IMG/VR virus record: IMGVR_UViG_3300034096_000737
Coordinates: 1-39,440 of that record
DNA length: 39,440 bases
Origin: a virus
Strand: one strand, 5' to 3'
The position numbers and the translations under genes are program-made. Below, one piece after another: positions 13,747-21,953 of the stretch. The notes under the pieces are model-generated. The model saw nothing but the letters and a program-made list of their open reading frames with translations. It did no database searches and was not told where the DNA came from. The first letter of the stretch is position 1, and every line of letters starts with the position of its first letter.

Positions 13747-14163
13747 ATGTTTGACTCCGAAGAACTCATCGCCGAGCTGCACGCGCAGGGTGGTCCTGCG
13801 CTGGTTGCCGCTGTGGAGAAGGAGTTCCGCACGGGCTGGGAATTGCAGAAGCACATCGCGCTGCAACGCGAGCAATCCCGCGCCGAGGTGGGCCATGCCC
13901 GCAGCGGGGCCGTGGAGGGGCTGGGCTACATCTCCAGCAGCATCGACGCGAACAGTTACTTCTACTGGCTGAACAAAGGCCGGAAGGACATGGGCTGCGA
14001 GAATCTGTGGAAAGAGGAGGAGTGGCGGCGCGACTACGCACGCACCAATCCGCAAACCGTCGTCAAGTATCAAAGCCTCGTGCCGTTCAGCGGGTGGACG
14101 CCGCCGCGTGATGGCGTGCGCCTCGTGACTGGCAGCAAGTATGGGATGGGGGTGGCCGCATGA
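13747..14163 (+). CDS. Hypothetical head-completion-region protein
   Basis: A 138-residue protein. The N-terminal half is helical (SEELIAELHAQGG, LVAAVEKEFRTGWELQKHIAL). The second half contains a short aromatic segment (SYFYWLNKGRKDMGC and EEEWRRDYARTNP). It overlaps the next gene by ATGA. The place between capsid and adaptor genes suggests a virion or assembly role, but no family is recognised. Confidence 0.6.
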   Translation: MFDSEELIAELHAQGGPALVAAVEKEFRTGWELQKHIALQREQSRAEVGHARSGAVEGLGYISSSIDANSYFYWLNKGRKDMGCENLWKEEEWRRDYARTNPQTVVKYQSLVPFSGWTPPRDGVRLVTGSKYGMGVAA

Positions 14164-14843
14164 GGGGCGTTTCCTTCAAGACCCTGCGGGACGGCTGCAT
14201 TGAGGATGCCGGGCTGCTGCTGGCGCAAGACAGCGCCATGAACTCGCGCTTTACCTCCTACATCAACACCGCGCTCGATTACGCTTATCCGTGGCTGGCC
14301 GAGGGCTGGCCGGAGCTGCGCAAAGCCACCAGTGAAACCGTAACCTCGCAGGTGATCGACCTGGACACCGTGGGCGATGGCTACTGGGGCGTGTGCCAGG
14401 TGCTCGGTGTGACGAAGGAGCACCCGTGGAAGAGTAGCAATCCCACCCCGCGAGACTACCAAGTGACCGGCAGCGGCATTGTCGTGCCGGACACGGTGAC
14501 GGACGCCACGCTGTATGTGGCGCACATTGAAACGCCGCCCGTCTTCAGCAGCACCGCATGGGTGACGAGCACCGCCTACGTCGTCGGCGATGTGCGGCTG
14601 CAAGGCAATGACTGCTACTACTGCGCCACCGCGCACACCAGCGGCACCTTCGCCACCGATCTGGCCGCGAACAAATGGGTGATCCTGAAGATTCCCGGCT
14701 TCCTCAACATCCCCATCCGCCAGGCCGTCGTGCAAGCCTACCTGCGCACCGGAGCGCAGGAGCAGACGAGCCAGAGCATCCAGAACCTTCTCAACCTCCA
14801 TCTAGGTTACATCGCCACGCGACACGAACCCGCCATCCGTTGA
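14160..14843 (+). CDS. Head-tail adaptor-like protein with a small carbohydrate-binding-like insert
   Basis: A 227-residue protein. The start (TLRDGCIEDAGLLLAQDS and FTSYINTALDYAYPWL) and the end (IPIRQAVVQAYLRTGAQEQTSQ) are helical, as in podovirus adaptors that sit under the portal. Between them, at about 135-180, lies WVTSTAYVVGDVRLQGNDCYYC followed by HTSGTF and NKWV. This resembles a chitin-binding type 3-like repeat of tail proteins. A mixed adaptor with a surface-binding insert is my reading; the family is not certain. Confidence 0.6.
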   Translation: MRGVSFKTLRDGCIEDAGLLLAQDSAMNSRFTSYINTALDYAYPWLAEGWPELRKATSETVTSQVIDLDTVGDGYWGVCQVLGVTKEHPWKSSNPTPRDYQVTGSGIVVPDTVTDATLYVAHIETPPVFSSTAWVTSTAYVVGDVRLQGNDCYYCATAHTSGTFATDLAANKWVILKIPGFLNIPIRQAVVQAYLRTGAQEQTSQSIQNLLNLHLGYIATRHEPAIR

Positions 14844-14848
14844 TTTTT

Positions 14849-15166
14849 ATGAATACCATTGACATCAAAGATTTTCAATCTGCCGCCGCGCCAAGCACCT
14901 CCTCTCCCGCCACGGCCAACACCACCGTGTTCACGCTCGCCAAGGGGGAGATCGGATTCATCCAGAACCTTGATGATGCCGCGCTGGCGGTGAAGCTCGG
15001 GGCCAGTGCAAGCACGACGGATTTCAATCTGATCCTGCAAGCGGGCAGCGCCGCCGATGATGGCAAGGGCGGATTCATTTACATCACCGATTACACCGGG
15101 GCTGTGAGCGTGTGCGCCATGAGCGGCACGGCTCGTTACATTGCCTGGAAACGTGCGCTCTCCTGA
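14849..15166 (+). CDS. Small beta-rich virion protein, hypothetical
   Basis: A 105-residue protein rich in Ala, Ser and Thr. Segments such as KGEIGFIQNLDDAALAVKLG and GKGGFIYITDYTGAVSVCAM suggest a compact beta sandwich. It precedes the LamG-like fibre gene by three bases and is probably a spike or fibre accessory. The ATG at 14849 follows TGATTTTT with no purine-rich site. Confidence 0.6.
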   Translation: MNTIDIKDFQSAAAPSTSSPATANTTVFTLAKGEIGFIQNLDDAALAVKLGASASTTDFNLILQAGSAADDGKGGFIYITDYTGAVSVCAMSGTARYIAWKRALS

Positions 15167-15169
15167 TCC

Positions 15170-15943
15170 ATGACCCCCTACCCCCGCAGCCCGTCGCAGC
15201 TTGTGAACCCGCTGGCCCGCCAGCGGATGATGGGCTACGGCACGGCGGCGGGCGGCAGCAGCAGCTTCGATCCACTGACCTTAAGCGGTCTTCTGGAATG
15301 GTGGAGCGTTGAGGATCTGGCCAGCGTCGGGGATGGTAACCCCGTTTCGTCATGGGCGGGCCGCAAGGCGGCAATCACCCCCACCGCAAGCACCACCGCC
15401 CGCCCCACGTATGTGGCAAATGCAGGCGACGGACTGCCGGCATTGGTGCCAGATGGAGTGGACGACAGCATGTCAGTGACTATTGCCTCCAGTGTGTTGA
15501 GTTACTTTCCAGGCACGTCTTTGGAAGTGTGGATGGTAATGTATCATGCCGCCGCAAGCGCCACCAACAATGTCAAACCTGTGGAAACAAGCGCCGCGCA
15601 ATGGGTCGGCGAATGGCTGCCGTTCAGTGATAACTCCATTTATTTCGACCATCCGCATCCGGCCACGGCGCGATTGTCAGGTGCGCAGCCTGCTGGGTTC
15701 GATAATGCGTGGCATGTGGTCCGCTTTGCCAAAGCGGGCAGCGCCAGGCAAATCGAAGTGGATGGTGCGCAGATTGCAAGCAATTCCATGGCGGGTGATT
15801 TTGCCGCCAGTGCCTCCACGACGTTTCGCATTTGCGGCACCGGCACCAAGATGAAGTTGCGGCATCTGTTATTGTTCAACGCAGCGGTGACGGGTGACGA
15901 CCTCACCGCTTTGCGAACCTACCTCAACCAATGGGCACCATGA
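15170..15943 (+). CDS. LamG/concanavalin-like jellyroll protein, probable receptor-binding part
   Basis: A 257-residue protein. LSGLLEWWSVEDLASVGDGNPVSSWAGR near residues 38-65 is the conserved opening of LamG-type jellyroll domains, which usually reads LWLDASDL..DGDPVSTW. Strands such as LEVWMVMYHAA, WHVVRFAKAGSARQIEVDG and MKLRHLLLFNAAVTGDDLTALRTYL follow the same plan to the end. Such domains bind glycans; on a phage this suggests host attachment. Confidence 0.75.
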   Translation: MTPYPRSPSQLVNPLARQRMMGYGTAAGGSSSFDPLTLSGLLEWWSVEDLASVGDGNPVSSWAGRKAAITPTASTTARPTYVANAGDGLPALVPDGVDDSMSVTIASSVLSYFPGTSLEVWMVMYHAAASATNNVKPVETSAAQWVGEWLPFSDNSIYFDHPHPATARLSGAQPAGFDNAWHVVRFAKAGSARQIEVDGAQIASNSMAGDFAASASTTFRICGTGTKMKLRHLLLFNAAVTGDDLTALRTYLNQWAP

Positions 15944-16263
15944 TTCGCGGCCTTCTCATCATCGCCTCCGAGCATCTAGCCAGTGCCCGCGCATTGGCGG
16001 AGATGCCGCCGTTTTCGTTGAGCGCGGATGAGTCAGCCCGGCTTTTTGTCCCGGCAGGGTCGCAAAACGGCGACCACCCGGCGGAGCGATGGTGGGCGTC
16101 CGGTTTGTTCACCGGGGATCAATTTGCAGCACTGCAACAACTGGCCGCCACCCTGCCGTGGGCGGAGTGCCTGGCCTACGATCTTGCCACGCAACCGGAT
16201 TTCCCGCTGCAAAGTTTGGCCGGCATGGGCCTTAAACCCGTCAATCAACCTATGGTGCCATGA
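15931..16263 (+). CDS. Hypothetical protein downstream of the LamG-like fibre
   Basis: A 110-residue protein overlapping the previous gene by 13 bases and the next by ATGA. It looks mostly helical (SEHLASARALAEMPPFSL, FTGDQFAALQQLAATLPWAE). It may be a small tail or chaperone protein. An alternative ATG lies at 15940. No family recognised. Confidence 0.55.
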   Translation: MGTMIRGLLIIASEHLASARALAEMPPFSLSADESARLFVPAGSQNGDHPAERWWASGLFTGDQFAALQQLAATLPWAECLAYDLATQPDFPLQSLAGMGLKPVNQPMVP

Positions 16264-16568
16264 GCCACGACGAAAGTTCTGCCATTGACGCCCTCCGCCA
16301 GACCATCCGCTGGCTGATCGGCGGCATCGCCAGTTTGCTGGTCGGCGCAGCAACCGTGGGCGGATGGGTGGCGACGCAGGAGAGCCGCATCGGCAGTCTG
16401 ATGGAGGCGGACAAGCTAAGCATGTCCGACCGCTCCGAACTGCGCGGGCAAATCAAGGCGCACTCGGAAAGCATTTCCGTGCTGCGGCAGGACACCGCCT
16501 TGCAAAACCGGGATCTGCAATACATCCGCGAGTCCGTGACAAAGATCGAGAAAGCCCTCACAAAATGA
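16260..16568 (+). CDS. Membrane-anchored coiled-coil protein (holin accessory type)
   Basis: A 102-residue protein. One transmembrane helix is visible at about 18-38 (IRWLIGGIASLLVGAATVGGW), followed by a long helix to the end (MEADKLSMSDRSELRGQIKA, ISVLRQDTALQNRDLQYIRE). This is the layout of XhlA-like haemolysin/holin accessories, and it lies at the start of the lysis block. It overlaps both neighbours by ATGA. Confidence 0.65.
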   Translation: MSHDESSAIDALRQTIRWLIGGIASLLVGAATVGGWVATQESRIGSLMEADKLSMSDRSELRGQIKAHSESISVLRQDTALQNRDLQYIRESVTKIEKALTK

Positions 16569-17008
16569 TCTGGCCCTTCCGCAAACCCAAGCCACCGCCG
16601 CCGCGTCGCAAGTTCGACGTGGAGACGGTGCGCATGCGTTTGCAGCAACGCATCGCCGGGAATGCCGATCCGCATTTCAAAGCCGTGTGGACGAAGCAGA
16701 CGATGGCGGAGGCCAACGTGTTCGACATCCAGAAGGCGAGCGACAAGAGTTTTGCACCGTGGCGCAAGGATGTGTGGGAGTGCGAAGACCAGGCGCGGAG
16801 TCTCATCGAACATGCGCAACGGGCTGCTGCGAATGAGGGGTGCAGCCTGGCTGTGGGGCTGATGATCGCCGATCCCCCCGGACAGTTTCAGGATGCCGCC
16901 CGCCATGTCTATGTCTGGGCCGTGCTGCCGACGGGTATCTCCTGCTACGACCCGACCGCACGGCGGTGGTGTGAGCTGCCGCGCAACATTTACTTCTCCC
17001 TCGCATGA
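16565..17008 (+). CDS. Possible transglutaminase-like cysteine peptidase
   Basis: A 147-residue protein. WECEDQARSLIEH at about 77-89, RHVYVWAVLP at about 117-126 and ISCYDPTARRW near 129-139 give a Cys, His, Asp order. It resembles transglutaminase-like peptidases, which read CEDyA, then HxVL, then LD. The first 15 residues are basic and proline-rich. If correct it could act on host peptide cross-links or in virion maturation. The assignment is by motif only and tentative. Confidence 0.4.
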   Translation: MIWPFRKPKPPPPRRKFDVETVRMRLQQRIAGNADPHFKAVWTKQTMAEANVFDIQKASDKSFAPWRKDVWECEDQARSLIEHAQRAAANEGCSLAVGLMIADPPGQFQDAARHVYVWAVLPTGISCYDPTARRWCELPRNIYFSLA

Positions 17009-17439
17009 GCCGTGAAGCCGCATTTCTATCCGAGTTCAAGGCCGCCGATGTGTCGGAGGGCCGGGAGGTTCGCACCTTGGAACTGCTGGAGCCGTTTCAG
17101 GTTTATTCGGCGGTGCTCGATTCCATCATCACGGTGCCTGCGGGTTTCCGATTTGACGGGGAAAGCATTCCCTTGGGGCTGCAATGGCTGGTGCCGCCGT
17201 TTGGACAAAGCAAACGTGGCGCGTGTGTGCATGATTATCTTTATCGCCAGCATGGTTTTCGCACCATCACGGGCGTGCTGGTGCCGGTGACACGCGCCGA
17301 GGCGGACGCGGTTTACCGCGAGTTGATTGTTGCCAAAGGACTGCCGAAGTGGCGGGCGCAGATCCGCTGGTTCACGCTTCGCGCCGTAGGATTCATCGCC
17401 TGGAACAACTCACCCGCCAAACGCCAAGGCTTTGCATGA
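17005..17439 (+). CDS. DUF1353-like phage protein
   Basis: A 144-residue protein. FRFDGESIPLGLQWLVPPFG followed by RGACVHDYLYRQHG (about 50-86) is the DUF1353 signature, in which the first aspartate and the HDYLY block are conserved. DUF1353 genes often sit beside phage lysis genes, as here; the molecular role is unknown. It overlaps the lipoprotein gene by ATGA. Confidence 0.7.
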   Translation: MSREAAFLSEFKAADVSEGREVRTLELLEPFQVYSAVLDSIITVPAGFRFDGESIPLGLQWLVPPFGQSKRGACVHDYLYRQHGFRTITGVLVPVTRAEADAVYRELIVAKGLPKWRAQIRWFTLRAVGFIAWNNSPAKRQGFA

Positions 17440-17645
17440 AACGCATTCATTCATCCTTCCTCATTCTGGTTTCGTCATTCCTCGCGTCCTGCGCTGGCGA
17501 CATCGCGGGCCTGTCCCGTGACGAACGCCTCACCCTCTACGGCACCGCCGCCACGCTGGCCGGCAAGCCGGAGATCGCGGTGATCGCCTACGGCCTGCGT
17601 CGTCCGGTGACGAGCGCCAAGCAACCCAAGGAGGTGCGGCCATGA
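17436..17645 (+). CDS. Small lipoprotein, possible spanin-like or lysis protein
   Basis: A 69-residue protein with a signal peptide ending in LASC, a type II signal peptidase site, so Cys19 would be lipidated. The signal sequence is written in reiterated CATTCATCCTTC/TCATTC words, the reverse complement of the GACGAATGA class seen elsewhere, so it may have arisen from a repeat. The mature 50 residues are short, as in outer-membrane spanins, but are not proline-rich. Function is inferred from place only. Confidence 0.6.
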   Translation: MKRIHSSFLILVSSFLASCAGDIAGLSRDERLTLYGTAATLAGKPEIAVIAYGLRRPVTSAKQPKEVRP

Positions 17646-17728
17646 GCGGGCTGGTGCTGGCATTGGCCTACATGCTGGGCTTCGCGCTCGTCGTGTTCGG
17701 CGTGTTTTACCTCATCAACAAGACCTGA
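17642..17728 (+). CDS. 28-residue single-pass membrane peptide, possible mini-holin
   Basis: An ORF of 29 codons starting by ATGA overlap with the lipoprotein gene. After MSG, almost the whole chain is one hydrophobic helix (LVLALAYMLGFALVVFGVFY) ending LINKT. It directly precedes the amidase. Size and place suit a pinholin-like or regulatory lysis peptide. The coupled start argues that it is translated. Confidence 0.55.
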   Translation: MSGLVLALAYMLGFALVVFGVFYLINKT

Positions 17729-17759
17729 AACTTGAAACCTTAAACTTCAAACTTTCTGC
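17727..17759 (+). repeat. GAAACTTGAAACCTTAAAC-type repeat before the endolysin
   Basis: Four degenerate copies of a nine-base word (GAAACTTGA, AACCTTAAA, CTTCAAACT) fill the space up to the ATG of the amidase. Same class as 12001-12030. Confidence 0.7.
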
Positions 17760-18326
17760 ATGAACATCTTCCTTGACCCCGGACATGGCATGTCCAACCG
17801 CAAGCCCGGCGTGTATGACCCCGGTGCCACGGTGCGCGTGGGGAAGGAGGACGTGACGGAGGCGGGAATTGTCATGGCGTGGGCGAACGAACTCCGCGCT
17901 TTGCTCATGGCCCAGGGCCACACGGTCATCCGCAGCCGCAAGGACATGCTCGATCCCGCTCCGCTCGGCGACCGCGTGGAGGACGCGCATCATTTCAAAT
18001 GCGACATGCTCGTGAGCCTGCATTGCAACGCGGCCAATGGCAAAGCCAACGGCACCGAGACGTTCTTTCGGGGCGAGCGCAACCGCACGCTGGCGCAACG
18101 GTGCAACGATGCCGTCGTGCACGCGCTCGGCACGCGCAATCGCGGCGTGAAGACCGAGAGCGCCAGCCAGCATGCCCGCCTCGCCGTGCTGGCCTTCCCC
18201 CGCGCCGTGCTCATCGAGCTGGGCTTCATCGACCATCCCGGCGACCGCGCCCTGCTGCTCGATCCCAAGAAGATGCTGCAAGCCTGCGATGCGCTGTGCC
18301 ATGCCATCACCGGCACGAACTCCTAA
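17760..18326 (+). CDS. N-acetylmuramoyl-L-alanine amidase (Amidase_3), endolysin
   Basis: A 188-residue enzyme consisting of the catalytic domain alone. FLDPGHG at residues 4-10 gives the first zinc histidine. TEAGIVMAW near 39 provides the glutamate, MLVSLHCNAANG at about 84-95 the second histidine, and VLIELGFIDHPGDRALL near 150 the catalytic glutamate. It cleaves the bond between muramic acid and the stem peptide at the end of infection. There is no signal peptide, so export needs the holin-type neighbours. Confidence 0.92.
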   Translation: MNIFLDPGHGMSNRKPGVYDPGATVRVGKEDVTEAGIVMAWANELRALLMAQGHTVIRSRKDMLDPAPLGDRVEDAHHFKCDMLVSLHCNAANGKANGTETFFRGERNRTLAQRCNDAVVHALGTRNRGVKTESASQHARLAVLAFPRAVLIELGFIDHPGDRALLLDPKKMLQACDALCHAITGTNS

Positions 18327-18351
18327 CTCATAACACTTAACACTTAACAGC
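18324..18351 (+). repeat. CTCATAACACTTAACACTTAAC block
   Basis: Two perfect copies of CACTTAA with flanking CATAA words lie between the endolysin stop and the next ATG. Same class as 328-363. Confidence 0.75.
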
Positions 18352-19422
18352 ATGCCCCGCGACCCGCGAGAAACCACCCCTTTTGAAACTGTGGCGACTG
18401 TCAAGCCGGGCGAAGTCGCTGCTTTGCTGTGGGTGCCGGAGGATCGCATTCGCGGGGATTTCTCGCTCACCGTGGGCACCACATTGCAAGCGGCGCTGCC
18501 GCTGGTGTCAAAAGGTGACGGCTTGATCCGGGGTTTTGAAAGCTACGTCTTCACCGACAACGGCCCCGTCGATGCCGGATGGCATGGGTTTTACTTTGCG
18601 CGTCCCTTTAGCAGCGGGGAGAAAACGACGGCCTTCCGCACGGTGACGGAGATCCGGGGCGGCATCTACTGGCCGCCCGTCATGGCCGGGCTGAACGTGC
18701 GAAACTTCAAAGCCTATGACCGGGACGGGGCGGAATACACGGCCGATGTGATTTGGGACTTCAACCTGCGGGACGCTTACGACGGCCCCACCAAAGTGGT
18801 GATCGAATACTTCGCCAGCCATGAGCCGCACACCATCGCCACGCCGACGACCATGCAGCCGGAAGGCGGCACGTTCTTCTATGGCGTGGGGCAGGTGAGC
18901 ATCCCGCGCTGCCTGCATCCTTCGCTGGAACTTATTTACAGCACCGGCAGCGCGAGCACGCGCTACCCGTTGCAGACGTTTGTGAAGGCATTCCCGAATA
19001 CCAATCTGACAAGCTGGCCGGCCACGCTGGTGATTGACGACGGGGAGAAGTTCGACAACGGCCTTTACATCCGGCGGAAGGTCACGGCCTATCGTCCTGG
19101 CGACTACGCCACCGCGCCGATCATCTCGACGCCGACGAAGGCCAGCATCGGCAGCACAACGGTGACGCTGGGCGGCAATGCCAGCAACGACGGCGGCAGC
19201 ACGATCACCGAGCGCGGCGTGGTGGTGAGCGCCACCGCGACCAATGCCGATCCCGTCATTGGCGGCACGGGCGTGACCAAAACCACCACCACCGGCACCA
19301 CAGGCGTGTTCACCGTCGGCGTCACCGGACTCACCAGCGCCACCGGCTACACGTTCAAAGCCTATGCGACCAACGCACGCGGCACCAGCTACACCGCGCT
19401 CGACACCTTCACCACCAGCTAA
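18352..19422 (+). CDS. Tail fibre/spike protein with C-terminal fibronectin-like domain
   Basis: A 356-residue protein. The first 250 residues are beta-rich without a family I recognise (VAALLWVPEDRIRGDFSLTV, VIWDFNLRDAYDGPTKVVIE). The last 100 form a fibronectin type III-like repeat: APIISTPTKASIGSTTVTLGG, ITERGVVVSATATNADP, VGVTGLTSATGYTFKAYATN. This repeat is common in bacterial surface proteins and is probably exposed on the virion. It may bind the host surface. Confidence 0.65.
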   Translation: MPRDPRETTPFETVATVKPGEVAALLWVPEDRIRGDFSLTVGTTLQAALPLVSKGDGLIRGFESYVFTDNGPVDAGWHGFYFARPFSSGEKTTAFRTVTEIRGGIYWPPVMAGLNVRNFKAYDRDGAEYTADVIWDFNLRDAYDGPTKVVIEYFASHEPHTIATPTTMQPEGGTFFYGVGQVSIPRCLHPSLELIYSTGSASTRYPLQTFVKAFPNTNLTSWPATLVIDDGEKFDNGLYIRRKVTAYRPGDYATAPIISTPTKASIGSTTVTLGGNASNDGGSTITERGVVVSATATNADPVIGGTGVTKTTTTGTTGVFTVGVTGLTSATGYTFKAYATNARGTSYTALDTFTTS

Positions 19423-19460
19423 CTCATAACTCTTAACTCATCACCTCCAACCCATCACCC
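19421..19460 (+). repeat. TAACTCATAACTCTTAACTC block
   Basis: Reiterated AACTCAT, AACTCTT and CATCACC words run right up to the next ATG. Same class as 328-363 and 18324-18351. Confidence 0.75.
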
Positions 19461-20003
19461 ATGGACCGCCTGACAGAACTTTTCGCTGACAAGCCCATCT
19501 CGTATGCGGGAGCGGGATTGTCGTATGCGGGGGATGCGTCCGGCAATGCGGTGCTGGTGCCGGAAAGCCCGCTGCGCATCCAGCGGAATGTGGTGGACAG
19601 TGACGCGACCAGCGGCGGCAGTCATCCCTTCAAATGCCCTGCCGCCGCCTCGACCTCCAGCGTGGTGTCAGGCGGCAGCGTGAACGGGCAGAGCGCCACG
19701 AACCTGACGCTGAACATCAGCAGCAGCGGCACGCGCTATGTGTATCTCGATGTCACTATGACGCAGGATGTGTCCGGCGATGGCTATGTGCTGGGCTTTT
19801 CAGGCGGCCATACCAACATCACCGCCGCGCTCGCCACCGGCAGCAGTGTGCCTGCGGACAGCAGCACGCACCTTTACCGTCAAGTCGCCAAGTATGTGGA
19901 TGGCGTGAAGACCGAGCAGAACATCATCAGCAGCATGGAGGTGGTCATCCGCGACAACGGCAGCGGCAGCAGCACCGCCAATGCCATTTGGGGGCAAAGT
20001 TGA
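19461..20003 (+). CDS. Hypothetical beta-rich virion protein
   Basis: A 180-residue protein with Gly/Ser/Thr-rich strand segments (SGTRYVYLDVTMTQDVSGDG, YVLGFSGGHTNITAALATGS). It follows the fibre gene and is followed three bases later by another small beta protein, so both may be fibre or spike parts. No family recognised. Confidence 0.55.
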   Translation: MDRLTELFADKPISYAGAGLSYAGDASGNAVLVPESPLRIQRNVVDSDATSGGSHPFKCPAAASTSSVVSGGSVNGQSATNLTLNISSSGTRYVYLDVTMTQDVSGDGYVLGFSGGHTNITAALATGSSVPADSSTHLYRQVAKYVDGVKTEQNIISSMEVVIRDNGSGSSTANAIWGQS

Positions 20004-20006
20004 ACC

Positions 20007-20432
20007 ATGAGCACGCTGACCGATCCTGTTTCTGACATCGTGCTCATGGCACGCATCGACTGCCCTGTGGAGTGGAAATGGGAGATCCTGAAGAACGGCA
20101 GCGTGGACCAGGCTTACACCGAAGCGGACAATTATTACGACTACGGCGACACGCTGTTCTTCGGGCCGGGAGATCACTGGTATCTCGACAACGACGGCAC
20201 GGACGTGTGGGAGACGCGCATCACACTGAAGCACCTGGGCCATGAGGTGCCCATGAAAGTGGAGTGGGATTACACCATTCATGATCGCGGCGGCGGGCCG
20301 GACACGACGGCCAGCGGCAGCCTGGTGCTGGTGAGCGGCACCGTGACGCAGACCTTCAGCCCGCCCGGTGTTGATCAGTATTCGAGCGGCGGCTTTGACA
20401 TCAGCAACGTGACTTTCACCGCGCCGACGTGA
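20007..20432 (+). CDS. Hypothetical beta-rich protein
   Basis: A 141-residue protein with a beta-sandwich look (VEWKWEILKNGSVDQAYTEA, MKVEWDYTIHDRGGGP, GSLVLVSGTVTQTFSPPG). It shares context with the preceding gene and is probably the last surface or fibre component before the internal-protein genes. Confidence 0.55.
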   Translation: MSTLTDPVSDIVLMARIDCPVEWKWEILKNGSVDQAYTEADNYYDYGDTLFFGPGDHWYLDNDGTDVWETRITLKHLGHEVPMKVEWDYTIHDRGGGPDTTASGSLVLVSGTVTQTFSPPGVDQYSSGGFDISNVTFTAPT

Positions 20433-20492
20433 TCCCGCTTTGCAACGCATCATTTCTTGTTATCTTGAACCTCAACAGCATCACTTTTTCTT

Positions 20493-21944
20493 ATGGCGAC
20501 TTCTTCAATCATGAACCGGGGTTACGGCGGCGGACTGGCCGGACGGGGAGCCATGAGCGTGGGTGGGAACAACGGTGTCAGCCCGATGAATCGCGGCTAT
20601 GGCGGCGGACTCGCGGCAGGGGCGCAGCCAGGCGGCGGATTCCGCAGTAATCTGCCGGGCATGGATCGCGGTTTTGCAGGCGGCATGACTCCGGCGCAGA
20701 AAACACCGCAACAGCAAGCCATCGAGGACATCAACAAGCCGCTCGATCTGTCCGTGCCGGACACACCCGCGACCTCCGCCCCGCCGCCCATGGGCATGCC
20801 GTGGAATGCGCAGCTTTTGCCGGGCATGGGTGATTTGCCGCCTGCCAGCAGCGCGAACCTGCCGCCCAGCACGCTGGGGAAACAACCGTGGGAAGCACCG
20901 TTCGGCGGCTTCCGGGCCGAGGGCGGCCCTGTGATGCCCGGCCGGTCCTACATCGTGGGCGAACGCGGCCCCGAGGTGATCGTGCCGCAGATGCCTGGAG
21001 TGGTGATTCCGATGGACGCCCGCGAGCGTGAAATGCAGGCCCGCTTCATGACGAACGCGCAGCACAGCGCGAATGTGAATGCCGCCGAGCAGGCGTGGGC
21101 CATGCGCCCGCCTGTGGGAGCCAACAGCCTTTCGAGCCGTGCCACGGATGGCGCGGTGCGCAGCGGGCCGCTGAGCACCCGTGGAGCCGTGCCCGTGGGC
21201 CGCAGCATGTATGATCCGAGCCGCATCGCCGAGCAAGCCTACCGCCAGCGGCGTGATCCGCGCCTGCTGATGCAGCTCAACCAGCAGCAGACCATGCAGA
21301 ACTTTGCCCGCGAGCGTGACGCCACGAACTTCGACCAGCAGCGGCAGTTCTTCGACATGCAGCAGGCCGCCCAAATGGGGCAATACCAGCAGCAGCGCCT
21401 GGACCGTGCTGACCAATGGAACGCCGAGCAGCAGGCGCAAGCCGCCCGTGACGCGCAGCAGTTCCAGCAGCAGATGACGATGTTCGGCCTGAACCAAGGC
21501 GCGGCGGCGATGGACGCGGAGCGCAAGCGGTTGCAGGAGGAGGCGGATCGGAAGCGGGTGCCGATCACGGGAGCCGTGCAAGTGGCACCTGGTTTTGGTA
21601 TTTCGTATGCGGATGGGCGACCGATGGGCAATATTCCAATGGCAAAGCCAGACGCACCGCTGCCGCCCGGCATGGTGCCGGTGCAGGCGGAGCGCGGCGG
21701 TGTGCAATACGGCATGCCGGTTTCCAAGCCCGTGGTGCCGACCGTGAAGGAGTTCAAGAAAGCCGATGGCACGAGCGAGTATCGCCAATGGAACCAGAAC
21801 ACGAACGGCTGGGAGCCGGTGAGATTCATCTACACCAACAACGACGGCATCCCCGACAATCCCGCAGGCGGTGCCGCCGCCGCGACGGCCGCCCCCGGCA
21901 TGCAGACCGCAAAGAGCGGCTTCACCTGGAAACCTGTGCAGTGA
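20493..21944 (+). CDS. Large Gln-rich virion or injection protein
   Basis: A 483-residue protein. The N-terminus holds three related repeats (MNRGYGGGLAGRG, MNRGYGGGLAAGA, MDRGFAGGMTPA). Residues 145-172 read AEGGPVMPGRSYIVGERGPEVIVP, the short motif usually seen near the C-terminus of tape-measure proteins. A long Gln-rich helix follows (LLMQLNQQQTMQNFARERDA, QQRQFFDMQQAAQMGQYQQQ, AQQFQQQMTMFG). Next to the polyvalent gene, it is likely an internal or ejected protein. The exact role is unknown. Confidence 0.6.
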   Translation: MATSSIMNRGYGGGLAGRGAMSVGGNNGVSPMNRGYGGGLAAGAQPGGGFRSNLPGMDRGFAGGMTPAQKTPQQQAIEDINKPLDLSVPDTPATSAPPPMGMPWNAQLLPGMGDLPPASSANLPPSTLGKQPWEAPFGGFRAEGGPVMPGRSYIVGERGPEVIVPQMPGVVIPMDAREREMQARFMTNAQHSANVNAAEQAWAMRPPVGANSLSSRATDGAVRSGPLSTRGAVPVGRSMYDPSRIAEQAYRQRRDPRLLMQLNQQQTMQNFARERDATNFDQQRQFFDMQQAAQMGQYQQQRLDRADQWNAEQQAQAARDAQQFQQQMTMFGLNQGAAAMDAERKRLQEEADRKRVPITGAVQVAPGFGISYADGRPMGNIPMAKPDAPLPPGMVPVQAERGGVQYGMPVSKPVVPTVKEFKKADGTSEYRQWNQNTNGWEPVRFIYTNNDGIPDNPAGGAAAATAAPGMQTAKSGFTWKPVQ

Positions 21945-21953
21945 TCCATCCTC

